NCBI GenBank assembly: GCA_029721515.1
Contig: CM056565.1
Location: 6,512,742-6,576,741, forward strand
DNA from: Synanceia verrucosa
Taxonomy: Eukaryota > Chordata > Actinopteri > Perciformes > Synanceiidae
Reading direction: 5' to 3'
Length of the DNA: 64,000 bases
Shown piece after piece: positions 28,801-42,900 of this stretch (the stretch's first letter is position 1; the number at the start of each line of letters is the position of its first letter). The notes beneath the pieces were generated by a model, which saw nothing but the letters and a program-made list of their open reading frames with translations, was not told where the DNA came from and did no database searches. The position numbers and the translations under genes are program-made.

Positions 28801-30069
28801 GTGACTGAGCCGACTGCCGCTGAAGAGAAAACTATGGTTAGATCTGTTATGTAATGCAGAGGGATTATTTAGAGCTTGTCCCCTGGAAACAGAAGAGTAG
28901 CACATTGCCCTTGCTGATTCTACAAGTGGGTCTCATGGCTTAAATAGATCATATTCCCCCTTAGCTGTGTGTTGACTTTCTTTGCCAGCATGGAAAACAG
29001 AGACATGTAAAGAACTGTTTAACACAGCGGCATTAGTGTAAGCATCAGGCTGCATGTCTTCTCACTCTTGCACATCATACAGTATCTGCATGTGTCACTC
29101 AGTGCTCTCACTGATGTCGCATTTTTGAAAAGTGAGTGAGAAAGCATAATTAATGTGCAGATATACCAGTTTAAGTTGTTTTGGTGGTTTGATCAGCTGC
29201 ATCATTTCTGCTCACACTGCTTTCTCATTTGAGTTGCGACAATTGAGACAATGTTCGCCCAGAAATCACACAGGTGGTATTTTTAGCCGTGCTAGCCGTG
29301 TCTGCTGGTGTCATGTCATGGTATATTATAATTGCTTCACTTTTAGTGCCATATTCAGGTCAAAATTATATTTTCTCATATTCTTTTGGACCAAACTCCT
29401 GCTGCAATACTGATAAAATCATCTGGCTGCACTGTACTTTGTCTTCAGTGTTAGTCAGCAAAGGTTAGCATGATAACAAGCTAAACTAACACAATAAGCA
29501 TTCATACAGGCTAAAATCAAAAAGCATTGTCAACACTGGCACCATGTTAGCACACTGATGTTAGCATTTAGCTTCATAGAGCTGCTGTTTAAAGATTATC
29601 AAAGAAACATCACCTGCGTGCCTGTTTGAAGGCCCCATGAAATAGTCACATTGCATGGTTTCTATAAATATTTAAAAAAGAAACAATGTTATGAAATTAC
29701 AGAGAAGCATTTCATTCATTTCATAAATAATGCATCGTCATGTGCATGAAAGGGGGCACATGGTAGTCTGCACCATTATCCACCAAGGATTTTGTTCACG
29801 TGGATCTGGAGGATCCAATTTTGTCAAAAAATCTGAAAAATAAAAATGAAGTTGGACTGACAACAAATGAACAGCTCAATTAGAAGGCTCTTCGCAGATT
29901 GTTAAGCAGCTGTCAGTATATAAAAGTTGCAGCCATATACACATTATTTAGACATTTAAAGCTATGTGACTGATACACAATCAAGCAAATTCCAGTTTAA
30001 TTATCATTATTGTCTTGCTGTGTCATCACTGCTACAATATCTCCTGCTGGGGGTCTGAAATTAGCTTGT

Positions 30070-30132
<63 letters not shown>

Positions 30133-33100
30133 CCTGGTGGTAATTCTTGATTGAGGTCCTGTGCTGAAATAAGCTGATTTCTCCTATGCTGGTCCTGCAT
30201 GTAAGCTGCATTTAGAATAATTAAAGGATGCTAAGCTTTGTAATACCTCACTGCTATCGTGTCAGAGGTCAATATGGAAGCTAAAGTCAATGTACAGACC
30301 TGGATCCATTCAAATTCAAAATAAGCACTCACAATAACTCTTCCTTGCTTTCTTTATCATTCTCGGTTCAGGAAAGTGAGCTGAGCAAGAAGAGAAAAGA
30401 ATGTGAAAACCTCGAGCATGAAATAAAGAAGCGACAGAAGAGATGTCTGGATTTGGTAAGCCTTTTTTTGGCTCCAGTCCTCTTTAAGCATTACCTTTGT
30501 GGACATAAAGACGACTCAGAAAACAATTGAACGTTGTCCTGTGGTTTGGTAACAGGAGAGCCAGCTTGAGGATGAGCGAGGCAAAAATGAGCAACTAAAG
30601 GAGGAGGCAGATCTCCTCAGGAGGAAGGCACAGCTGCTCGACCAGGTCAGTGTCTCCCTGTCCTGCTTTACTTAGAGCGACAGACTCACTGAGTCTCATG
30701 GCAGCTGTCAGTCACTGCTCACAAAGCTCTGATCTGTCAAACTTGGCATTGCTAATCAAGTATAAATCAAGATTCTGTTACTGCATTGCCTATTTCCCTC
30801 CTCAAATGTTTTATCATTGTGTTTTCATCATGTATTTTAAAGCACATTGAGTGTACTATTATACTGTAAAATGAGACCTCACACTGTGTAAAACCATAGC
30901 TTTTCTTTTTTTATCATATCTGGTCAGAGTTACTGACTGTATCATTAATGCCCTGTGGGTCAGGTAAGACAAGCAGTCTGACAGTCCAAGATGCTGAAAA
31001 CCACTCCTCAGTCCCATGTAGCTGTGGAGTAAAATGATGAACAGGACATGCAAAACAATCCTTTATCTTTCTCCTGTCAGACTCGGGCTGAGAATGAGGA
31101 GCTGAGGGAAGATCTCTCTGAAGTGACCGCTCAACACAATTCAGTTCTCGAGGAGAACCAGAGACTCCGTGCCAAACTGGAGAACCTAGAGCAGGTCCTA
31201 AAGGTACTGCTGGACTCAGATACTCTGTGAAATACTACTGACGCTACCAGGAAGAAAAGCTTTCTGATGTGTTTTCTTCTTTCTGAGCAGCATATGCGAG
31301 AGGTCGCCGAGCGAAGGCAGCAGCTGGAACTGGAACATGAGCAGGCACTGGCTATCCTTAAGTTCAAACAGGATGAAATCAAACGGTTACAGCGGGTAAG
31401 CCTCTTCCACAGATTTGACTAATATTTAAATTGCTGAAAATCAAATCCTCATGTCTCCTAAGACAGCCTAATTATGAGGACTTGGTGTCTTTGTCCAGCA
31501 GGAGGCAATCTTTGGGTGTCAATGAAGTATTGAGTTAGTCAACGAAGGTCGCTGCCTTGTGAATCTTATAACCAACATTGCAGTGACTTTAATGTCTTTT
31601 TGACCCTCAGGCTCAGTTATATGCCAAGAGAGAGCATGAAGGAGTGGTTCAGATGCTGGAGGTGAGTTTGTGTTGCATCAGCGTGACTAGCAAAGCAATT
31701 ATCTCTACACCACATAGTGTTTTTGCTCGCAAGAAGTGAGGATGATTTACCAAAGCAATAATCAGTGACAATAAAGTGACAGTGGTTATTACAGTAGCAC
31801 AAGAGAGTGGAGTTTAATTCACTCTGCCCTGACATTAGAGAAACAACTTCTTCTACCAGTGAATGCCTGTCTGACAAGAACAACTCAAATTAATTGTTCC
31901 TAAGTGTTTCTCATCTCCTAAACACCAAGCAAAAAGAATAAGAATATTTGATTATCCCCTGTACTGTAAGTAGACAGAAGAAGCAGCTCTTCATTCTGAA
32001 CACCTGGCAGAGGAGCTGTTGCAGAAAATACTTATACTTTCTGTAGCACTCATGGGCCTGAAAACCCGTTTGAACAGATGGCTCCTCCACTTCCTCATGA
32101 CGTTTATACTCACTCTCAAAATGACTCGATCACAGGTGAAGTTTGTCTGATTAGCTGCTGATTTTGAATGGAAAAAAACTCTACACTTGATGCCTATACA
32201 TTTCTGCTGCGTTCTCCTCACTGTGCATTTTGCTGAATGAAGTGTGTATTTTATTTTAGGAGTTGACTCAGCTTGTGTTGCGGAGGGAGCTGGTAGAGTA
32301 TAGTCACTCCTATGTTTGCTTCCTTCCTCTTGCTATGTTTCTATCAATTTCTGCCTCATTATAACCCAAAACAACACAGGAGAAAGTCTCCTTCCCTTCT
32401 CAAGTGCCCAAGCTTTGTTGCCGAGTCAACACACCCTGCCTTTTGTCATATTGAACCGAACATTTGTGTTCATTCAAAAGGCAGACTTTCTTTCCTCTGA
32501 CTCTGACTGCTGTGTTTCTACTTTTTAAAAATGTTTTTTTCTCTCATTGTTTCACATGCATGTGTTTCCTTTTTTGTCCTTTTGTGTTATCTTGTTGCTA
32601 ACCAGAATACACTGGACTGCATGCAGGTACTGGCCAAATTATTTACCTTACTGCCTCCAAACCTCCCCTGTACTCCTGTAGGTAGAACCACCAATCCTCA
32701 GTTACTTTAGTCATTAAATGCTTCAAGCTGACACCTATATTTATAAACTGAAATTAACAGCAGGCATAACAGCCCTACAGTAATTACTGTACAACTGTCC
32801 TCGTGGCCACAGAGGCCCAATTTCATGCTAAAGCATTTCATTATTTAGGTTAGCAAAGTGTGTGTAAATCAGGTCATTCACATGAAGTGCGTCTGTGGCG
32901 TATCACTTCCAGCGTTACTGAGTGCACTTCATCTGCTGGCTTGTCATTTAATTTATTATTTAGAGACATATCCAGCTCATCACTGAGGATTGATTTAAGG
33001 TTTCTAAGTGATTTCTCATGGATGTTTCAGCTCAGTGTAACTAGACAACCACTTGACTGCAGACGAGGCTTTGTGTAGGTGAGAGAGCAAACAGGAAATG

Positions 33101-36100
33101 TTGTTGAGACAGTTTTGTGCAGAGGTTTTTGTCAGATCACCCTGCCAGGAAACTCCCACCACAACCTGAAGTGAAATCGTCGGCATAAAGAAACTCAGTG
33201 GAGCTAAGACGAGTCTCTGCACAAATAACCTTGCTGTCTCCTGGCATTGTTCAAAGTGAATGACGTGCAAAATAACAGTGCAGAAAGTAAAACTTCTTGT
33301 AACCTACTCTATGCTACTCTTCCACCTCATGTTTCCTTTCTTACCAGAAAAGCACCTGTCTTTATTTCCTTCCCTGTTTCTTTCAGCTGACCTGTAACTC
33401 TCTGCTCTTGTGTTTGAAGCTTGTGACAAATGTTTAAAATGCGTTTCTATCAATGATAACAAACGTTTTCCGCAATGACAGACGCTCAATACACTCTAAG
33501 TAATTAGGACAATAATGATAGAAATGTGTCAGTTAAAGTAGGTTTATGGTGATTTAAAGACATCCAGTGGTTGGAAAATGTTTAATTAAAATCGTTTAAA
33601 CTTTTTTCCTGCAGTCAAAGGTACGAGACCTGGAGGACAAATGCCGCAGCCAGAGCGAACAGTTTGGGCTCCTGTCCCAGGAGCTGGAGAAGTTTCTACT
33701 GCAGGCCTCCAAGGTGGACCTGGCTGGCACCAGCCTCCTCAACAACCCTGGCCTCTCTGTTCTGACCAACGGCGTGGGCCTGACATCAGAGCGAGGTGAG
33801 CCGTCTCTCCACCACATGTTCACACCAAAAAGCACAACCTGGACAGAGCACATGAATGTGTCAGCTTCACCTGACTGATGAGTCCCAGAAGAGATTAAGT
33901 CAAAATTATCTGCCTTACTCCGTCTTGTTTCTAATAGTTACATCATTGTTGAACAATAATAATCATCTTTCACAGTGTCTTTGTTGGTTTTCTTGGATTC
34001 TTTCAGTTCCAAAGGAAATCCTGGCAGAAAGCCTACAAAATCATTCAAATCCATTTTAAACTGCCCCATCGCTTTTTAGTACAGGGATTATGTTTGTCAC
34101 ATTTTAGCTTTTTCTTCTCAGGCTGTGAATTAATGCAGAGGCACATTGTAATGTCATCATGGGCACAACTGCCTGAAAGGTATCAAGAGTGCAGATCTAG
34201 TCCAGGGGTCCGTTTCACAGAGCAGGTTCAACAAACTCTGAGTGTAACCCTGAACTCTGAGTTGATCTACCCTGAGAAAGGAAACTCTGAGTTTCCGGTT
34301 CCAGAACAGCTGATTTGGGTTGGTTTAATCAACTCGGAGTAGTTTCACCCGAAGTTAAGCGCATGCGCCACAACTATAAAAAACCAGCATCAATGGAGCT
34401 TCGATTCAACGAGTCACCATGGCAACGGGGAAGCGGAGAGCTGTGTTACTTGAATTGGAAATCTTAATGCGCTCATATAGCGAGTTTGAACACGTTTTTA
34501 GAAAGAAGTGAAACACCGCTGCAGCTGTAAAAGAGAGGGAGACAGCATGGGAAAACATTGCTGCCCGGGTCAATGCGTAAGTGTAAGTGTAGTCCTTTGT
34601 GATCACAGTAATATTACAGGGGAAAGCTGTTTGAATGGTGGCCTATCAACAGATCTCTGACTTAATGGTTAATAAATGTTTTCTAAGCTCACAATGTCCA
34701 ATATTCAGAATTCAATATTCACAAAATATTTTTTGCGAAGCGGAGCCCATCAACCTTGTGGCCATATGCAAATGTCCCCATTTGTCTTTGACAAACGTGC
34801 ACTGATTTCATGTCGATACCTGACATTTATTCAGTCGTTTCCTTGTATTGTAATGCACAACTTTGCATAGGCTGACGCATGTTGAGAAAATGTATATCTG
34901 TATTGCACAACAATTCAGAGATGGGGACCCCTCCCCCCGAATATTGACAGGTATTTCGCACAATGATTGCGGTTGGTAATGTTGCAAATGTAAGGATTGA
35001 TTAGGTTGTGTATGTAGATTATGGACTGTGACGTGAAACTGTACCGCTCAGAAATGCAAGAACATCTGTGAGCGGTCTGATAACAATTTCACGACAAATA
35101 TTTAATTCTCTGCTCCTTCATCCACTGGATTGTCAACAAAAGGACAGACGGCAGGACTAGGCTATGCCAACTCACCTGCTGACTGACTGACTGACTGACT
35201 GAATGAATGAATGAATGAATGAATGAGGAAATCAAACAGCTGGCTGAAAGAGGGTGGAGACAGAGAGAAACTCGAGGTTCATTGAGAAAAACCTGCTCCT
35301 GACCAGGTTAGGTTCATAGAGTCTGTTACTATGGTAACTGACCGAGAGCTTAAGTAAGCTCTCTCTGTGAAACAGGCTAGAGTTAGCCCTCTTTCTCTGG
35401 TTTGAATTACCTCCCTTTTTGAAACGGAAAACTCAGTTTCCCTCATTTCAGGGTTAACAGACTCAGAGTTTTCACTAAACCTGCTTTGTGAAACGGACCC
35501 CATATCTCTCCTGCTGTATGAATACAACCACTTTCTCCTCACACTGTTCATGTGTTGTAGACTGCACTGGTGGCTCATGGGATATGGTGTCTCTGGGCGA
35601 AATAGCCTTCTGGAGTCTCGAGGGAGGTGACACTCTCTCCTGCCCTGAGGGTAAATGATCCGCTCTGTATCTTCCCGTCTCTGTCACTCATAATATGTGT
35701 CGGGCACTGTCACGAAAGCACGGCATGTTCTAACCCATCATCTCACCCACACATCACCGTCCAGCACTGCCTGCAATGCTCGCCATCACACGAGGGTCAG
35801 TGCTTGTGGGCTGAGGTGAGACGTGAACCAGTTAAGCCCTTTAACAGTGCTGGTGTGACACAAGGTAGTGTGACCTCTGACCTCAGACAGATGGAGGCAG
35901 GATTTTTCCTCCACTATTTAATCAGCCAGGTTCAACCTTGAGCCTCCTGCATGTCAACCGGTGACCTCACCCACCTTGCTGCTCGTGGATTCAACCAGTT
36001 TAAACAGTGAGGGGGGCACGTTGTCTATTAAAGTCATGGATTATGTATTATCCTCTTCCTCTCTCCAATGCTAGATGTGGCCACTGCTCTACGGCTGGGG

Positions 36101-39100
36101 GCCACCCCCCACGCTGCAGGGCTGTCCAGGGTGGAGCGCTCACCCGTCACCAAGCACAGAGAGCTGCCCACCATCAGCGTCAGCAAGTCAGGCTCTTCCT
36201 CCAGCAAGTCAGAGACCACACACCTCACCCCTAAGTCCGACACCCACCTCAGTCCACACAAGTCAAGCCCAACACATGAGGTACCAGCACGTCACTCTCA
36301 TTTCAGAATGAAGACTTTACTGAATTCATCATGTATCAGGAGCGACAAACATTGATTATGCACTTGTCAGTGATACAGAATTTGCATGTAAGGCACAGCA
36401 ATATTGGGAATTCTGGCCAAAATCCAAGAGAGTCCCTGATGATATGATACAGTTTATAGGTATGTCAAATTATCTTTTTGAAACCTCAGTCAAATGACTA
36501 CTGCATTTAAAGGATGCCAGTTGCTCTTAATATGTGCAGTATCTACAGGATTCTGCCAGTTGTATTTGCTGTTTTTGTCAATGGAGTGTGGTGGCTTTAA
36601 AGAGAGAGGAAAGAACAGCTTTAGTTCCTCTTGGAAAGGGCAGGCTGCTGTTGAGGTGAAGCAGTGAAATTATCCTACATATAGTATAAACTGATTTTTT
36701 AAATGGGTATTATAGGTTGTGCTGCTGCCCCTATCCACAGCAGTACATTGCTTTGCACCTGTGTTTCTCCAAACTGAGGCAGTGCCAACCGCCATCTACT
36801 CTCAGTAATGGACTGACTATGGTTAAGTACCTCATACAACCTCACTTAATAAATATCTGAACCCTATCCCTGTGATGTTCACCCAGGTTGTGCAGGACTG
36901 ACTGCCTGCCTGCAGCTCTTATGCTTTCTTTGTTTCCATATAGACAGGCAGATTGCTCATCAAGATTACCAAGACAGCCATGCACGATCACATTGATTGT
37001 GTGGATTTAATGGATTAAAAAAACCCTCCTTAACCTCCTTGTCATCTCATGCGAGTGTGGCCTGTAGCTAAATATGCTAGAGCCCCCTCTGCTCATTCAC
37101 AAGACAGGTTGGGTGGCTCTGCTGCCATGTTGTAGTATTTCTGCTGTGCCATGTCACAGCAGAGTCAGTGTCTGGTCAGACAGGGTGGTGGTCTTTTCAT
37201 GTGGTCACTCGTCTGCCACCAATTCAATAAAGCTCATATTTAGTGAGATAATCCATTCTCCACGGTGGATTATGAAGGTTATACAGTAGTAGTTGTAAGT
37301 GATTATCCTTAAAAAGCTTCTCCCAGGATCTATAAATAAACAAGCCCTCTTATTGTACTGTGTGTAACGACTATGAATGGAAACCCACACATCAAGATGA
37401 TTTCAAGAATATTCATCTATAGCAGTTTATAATTATTTCAGTATTGTATATCATATGTTTTTGCCTAAAGGTACCAGAAATTCACTGTCTATTCATGGTT
37501 TTCTAAGGTGGACACTGCCAGTGAAGTGGAGGAGCTGGACATTGATGTGGCCCCAGCACCTTACACAGCCTGCAGAGGAGCAGCCAAGCTTCAGGTTTTC
37601 ATTGCAAGATACAGGTAAGTTGTAAAGGGGAACTTTTCAATCTTCGTATTACCCTATTTAGTAGAGTAATCATTTATTTGGGACTATTGGTCCAATACTG
37701 AGGGATAATGCTGTAATCAACAGCATCAATGCAGCATTACATTTATTAAATGTGCTTGTTTTTGCCACTGACAGGCTTGCATTAGTGTCTGATAACATTA
37801 TTGAGAGGACTCATCTGAGAAGAAACAGAAAAAAAAAGAAACATATTTCTTACTTTTCGCTTTATCTGCTTGTCGTTGTGTCCAAGTATCACTCAAGGAC
37901 AAGTCTCAAAGAAAAGAAATTCAGAAGTTGTTGCTATGAATCAGTTAGGTACAGAAACATGGCAGTGAGTTGATTCATTATATTAATGGTTTGTTAAAGT
38001 GAAACACCTTCCTGATAAATTTTTTATCAGCTATAATCCATATGATGGTCCCAATGACAACCCTGAAGTGGAGCTTCCACTCACAGCTGGAGAGTACATC
38101 TACGTGTACGGAGACATGGATGATGATGGCTTCTATGAGGGTAAATCTGGATTATACACAGTATTGTTGCATCTACATCTTCACATTTCAGTCCTGATGT
38201 GAGCTCAATGTTTTATGTGGCTCCTTGCAGGTGAGCTGATGGATGGACGGAGAGGGCTGGTCCCTTCTAACTTCGTGGAACGTGTATCGGACGACGATGT
38301 CATGAGTGCTCACCATCCAGAGACAGGGGACGCGTCCCACAACTCCCTGCTCGACAGCAGCCTGCACAGTGCCAGCCACCAGCATCACCTCCACATGGGC
38401 ACCAGCGCCTCAGAAAGGACAGAGGCCCCTGCTGCCCCTGGCCCCGCCTCAGCCCACTCAGATCCAGCATTGGCCTTGGCTGTCCCAGCCCCCCTCACCA
38501 ACGGCCTGGACTTGGATTTAGAGGAGGTGGGAGTGGACATTGTGCCTTATCCACGTAAGCTCACCCTCATCAAGCAGCTCGCCAAGAGCATCATCATCGG
38601 CTGGGACCCTCCACTGGTGCCGGCTGGGTGGGGAAATGTGTGGAGCTATAATGTGTACGTGGACCAGGAGCTACGGCTTAATGTGCCCTTCGGTGCCCAG
38701 ACCAAAGCGGTCCTGGAGCGGTTGGACATAAACCTCAAGGCCTATCGTGTGTCAGTGCAAAGCCTGACAGAGAAGGGCCCCTCAGACCAGCTGCGCTGCA
38801 GCATGCTGGTCGGCCGGGATGTTTGTGTGGCACCCACGCAGCTGCGCATTGAGAGGGTCACCGCCACCTCTGCCAATCTGACCTGGCTGCCCAGCAACAG
38901 TAACTATGTGCACATTGTGTCCTTGAATGAGGAGGAGTATGAGCTGGTGAAGGCTGGCTGCTGCTCGCTGTGCCTCAATAACCTCTTGCCCAGCCTGCAG
39001 TACACCGTGAAAGTGGAGGCACGGCCGCATCGCACACCATGGGAGTTACCTGTGGAGCGACGCGAACACCGAAGCGCTACAGTCAGCTTCACCACGCTGA

Positions 39101-39964
39101 TGGCAGGTCAGGATTTAATATTTTATTTCCTGTCATGTGTCAGAGCAAAAGGTTGTTACCAAAGCATGATATTCAGATGATGTCTTCTAGGCAGTAGTGG
39201 TGATTCTGTACCTCCCACTCAAAGACACCCGTTTATGCCCTTTTATTGAACAGACAAAGCAGCTCGGCACAGAAAGTATTACTTCAGAAGGAAGATAGGC
39301 GCCAGATGCCATCCTCTCAAACACAGACCTTAATTAGTGTAGGGTTTTGTTATCATTTCACAATTTTGTTTGATATGCGCCGACAGATCATTGCACACAT
39401 CTAAAAGTGGAATTTCATGTAAATGACAACACAAAACATGAGATTTGATATTTTGGTGAGTCACTGATGTTGTTAATCGCAAACATCAGTTTGAGGTAAC
39501 ACATTGCCACTCTGTACCCTCTACTCAACAGTGTGTTTTCTTTTCAAGGCCTTTAAGATGCTTATTTGTGTCATATTAGATTTGTGTTTTAATTCATTAA
39601 ATGATCACTCAAATTTGCTTAAGTTTCATGCCCCCAGTCTGGAACCTCAGGTATATGGTTTCTAAATTTTCTAATGTCCCCTTAGAGTAGAGAATATCAT
39701 TTTGTTATCTGTAGAATTATCTTCCTATTATGATAATCATTGTGTATTTTTTACTTTTTACTTAGAGAGGACCTGTTATGCTTTTGTGCTTTTTCTCTTT
39801 CCGTTAGCGTGGTAATGATAGATAGATAAATAGATAGATAGACAGATACATACATACATACATACATACATACAGAAATTCACAGCTCCAGCAGCATGAA
39901 AGATGGATACACACAGGGTTCAGGAAAATTTAAAAAAAAAAGTACCAACATATGTACATATGTA

Positions 39965-39998
<34 letters not shown>

Positions 39999-42900
39999 CA
40001 CACACACACACACGCACACACACACATATATACAACAGAGGAGTGCAAAGTGTGATAAAACACGAGCGATATCTGAAAAGGAACCTGATGATGTATGAAC
40101 CTGACAATAATCATAATAGGTCCTCTTTAATATGATAACATACTCTTTTGCTTGCCACTGGTCTGATCTTTTCAATCCCTGCAGGACCCCCTGATGCTCC
40201 GCTGGATGTGCAGCTGGAGCAAGGCCCCTCCCCGGGCATTGCCCTCATCAGCTGGCTGCCCGTCACCATAGATGCTGCTGGGACCTCTAACGGAGTCCGT
40301 GTCACTGGATACTCGATGTACGCTGACAAGAAAAAGGCAAGAACTATAGCGTTTTCACTATTCTCCTGTCTGTGCCTTTGCTGCTGTACAGTTTTATAAT
40401 GCGAATGTGCTGTCGTTCTCCCATCCAAGGTGCTGGAGGTGTCTTCCCCAACAGCTGGCAGCGCCCTGCTGGGCCCATCCCAAATGCAGTCCCTGCTGGC
40501 AGCTCAGGAGCTCACTGTCCGCACCATGTCCGCCCATGGAGAGTCCTGCGACTCTTTGCCAGTCAATGTGCCCTCTAAGCTGGCTGCCATCATGGCAGGT
40601 CCGGCTATCACCACCCCAGTTGTGCCACCGCTGCCTTGCGCCCCTGCAAGATGCAGTAACCTGCCCTCACCGCCATCCTACGGGAACTCTGCTGCCAAAG
40701 TCTCCGTGCTGCCCAGCCCTTTGCCATCAGACACAAGCATCAGTGGCTTCACAGTGGAGGCTGCTGCCAACCCTCCTCAAGCGCTCCACCCAGAAGATCT
40801 TCTCTTATCTGCTTCATATGTGAAAGCATGGGCCGACCCCTCATCTGCTGCTGCCTTGGCAGTGTGTGAGGCCATACCACCAGCCTCCACCATTACTCCA
40901 GAGGTAATCCTAAATCCTTCATCCTCCACAAGTTGTTTATTGTTCTAGATCTGATGTTTTCAAACGTGGAAGAGGTGATGAATGAGAGACAGGCAATGAT
41001 ACTGCCTCACAAATGGATTCTAGGTAACAACAGTTTGTATGTCCATTTGTACGTACAGTGCAAACAGCAAGTGCTAATAATGAAAAATGTGGCTCAAGTT
41101 GTTGCCCATAGCAACATGATAGGTGGTGTCTCATGGGGTACCCACCCTGTACAAAGTTTATTTGTGTCATAGTGACTATTTTTCCCCGTCTTCAGGTTCA
41201 TGTGACCTCCCCCACCACCTCAGCACCTCAACCGTCTCCAGTAGCAGCACCACCAGGAGCAGCAGCAGCGGTGTTGGAGCAGCGCAGAGACACCAACAGC
41301 CCTGGAATGATTCGTCCTTTCCCATCCATCACAGAGTTCATTGAGGACCCCGGGCTCGGACACCATGAGCGCATCCCTACCCCACCCAAAGCTCCCATCA
41401 CAGACTTTCTTAACCCTCAGGACATTAACCTCCACCGACCCCCCAGCAGCTCACCGCTGGAGTCAGAGGCAGAAGATGAGCAAGAGAATACTCGCCTGGT
41501 GTCCATCGAGGAGTTCTTGAGGCAGGAGCCAGCGTACTGTCGGCCCCAGCAGGTCAGCCCTGATTTGTTAACTCTGCTCACTATTTGAAATAGTTTATTC
41601 TTCACTGCAAAAATGAACATGGCATGTAGGTGTAGCTGAATCCAACCAGATTTAAGGTTTAGGTGTCATCTGCTTCATCAGTTAACATGATGTAATAAAT
41701 GTCTCATCCTGTGAAAGCGCAGGATGTGTTTGAAATAGATGCACTCTACATATAAAGTGTTTGATGTCTTCTGGAGCCTTGAACTTTGTATCCTAGACCT
41801 AACCAACCTTGGTTATATGCTGTTTGTGTGTGCTCGCAGCACGCACATGCAAGCAAGCCTGTGTGAAAACAGTCAGGCTGATGTGGTTGGTAAACCATTT
41901 GCAAATTACTTCATCAGCTGATGTTACGAAGCAACCAGCAGCAGCAGAATGACAGCTCACTGGCAAAGCATAACTTTGCACGTTACATAATTTGTTGTTG
42001 ACTAAAACCAAACCCTCATCATAAAACATAAATAAGTATCCAGGTGAAGTCATTTGGCAAAGAACTCTCAAAGAAAACAACAAAAGTGAGCGAGCAAGCT
42101 AAAGTTAGCCAACATGGCACAGATCATCACCTGAAAGAGAAATCAGCATCAGCCCAGAGAATCCATAATAAACCACTGTATAGTTCACATGCTTGTTAGT
42201 AAAATTATCTAAATGTCCAATCCAGGAATTTTCCCTGTGCAAAGTCAGTTATGACGTGTAGTACTTGATGTAGATAATGATGCATGGTTGTGAAAGGCAA
42301 TCAATCGGGAGTGGCTGTGATGTTTCCAGTTTAAAGGCCAAAAGTATAAATTTATTGCAAAAAATTTGAGCAGTACAACTTTGTTTCATGTGTGCATTAG
42401 TATCTGCAACATGTTATCATTAATTTTAGTCAATATTCAATGAATGTAATGACTAATAAGGATTTCAAATATGAGATGAATTGGATGGTTTGTTTCACGC
42501 TGTTGATGTGTTTTACTGCAGGGTTACAGCAGAGGGCTTGTGGAGCCTCCAGCCGACTACCAGGCCGACAACAGCCGTTCAGATCTGTCAGACATCCTGG
42601 AGGAAGAGGAGGAGGACCTGTACTCGGACCACCTTGTGGAAGCTCAGGCCAGGGGCTACACAGTGGGAGCTAACAGGGTAAAAGAATGAGTGTTTTCAGG
42701 TCATATGCAGCCATCGTGGTCAGGCACTTTGTGAGTTATGCTTTCAGTTCAGTTTGTATGGGATGGTGTCATTCATTGGCCCTCATCGTGCTTGATTGAG
42801 ATTCTTCTTTTCTCTTTCTTTTCTCTTTTGTTTGCATGACCGGGTTGTCCTCTGTTCTGTCTCCTTTATTTCCACTGAACGATACAACATCCATTCTCAC

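Noticed and set aside
39880..40175. Several frames made of Cys-Val or Thr-His dipeptide repeats
   Set aside because: They are translations of the TG/CA/TA palindrome. The same applies to frames over 7097-7163, 30070-30130, 51764-52138 and 53947-54023.
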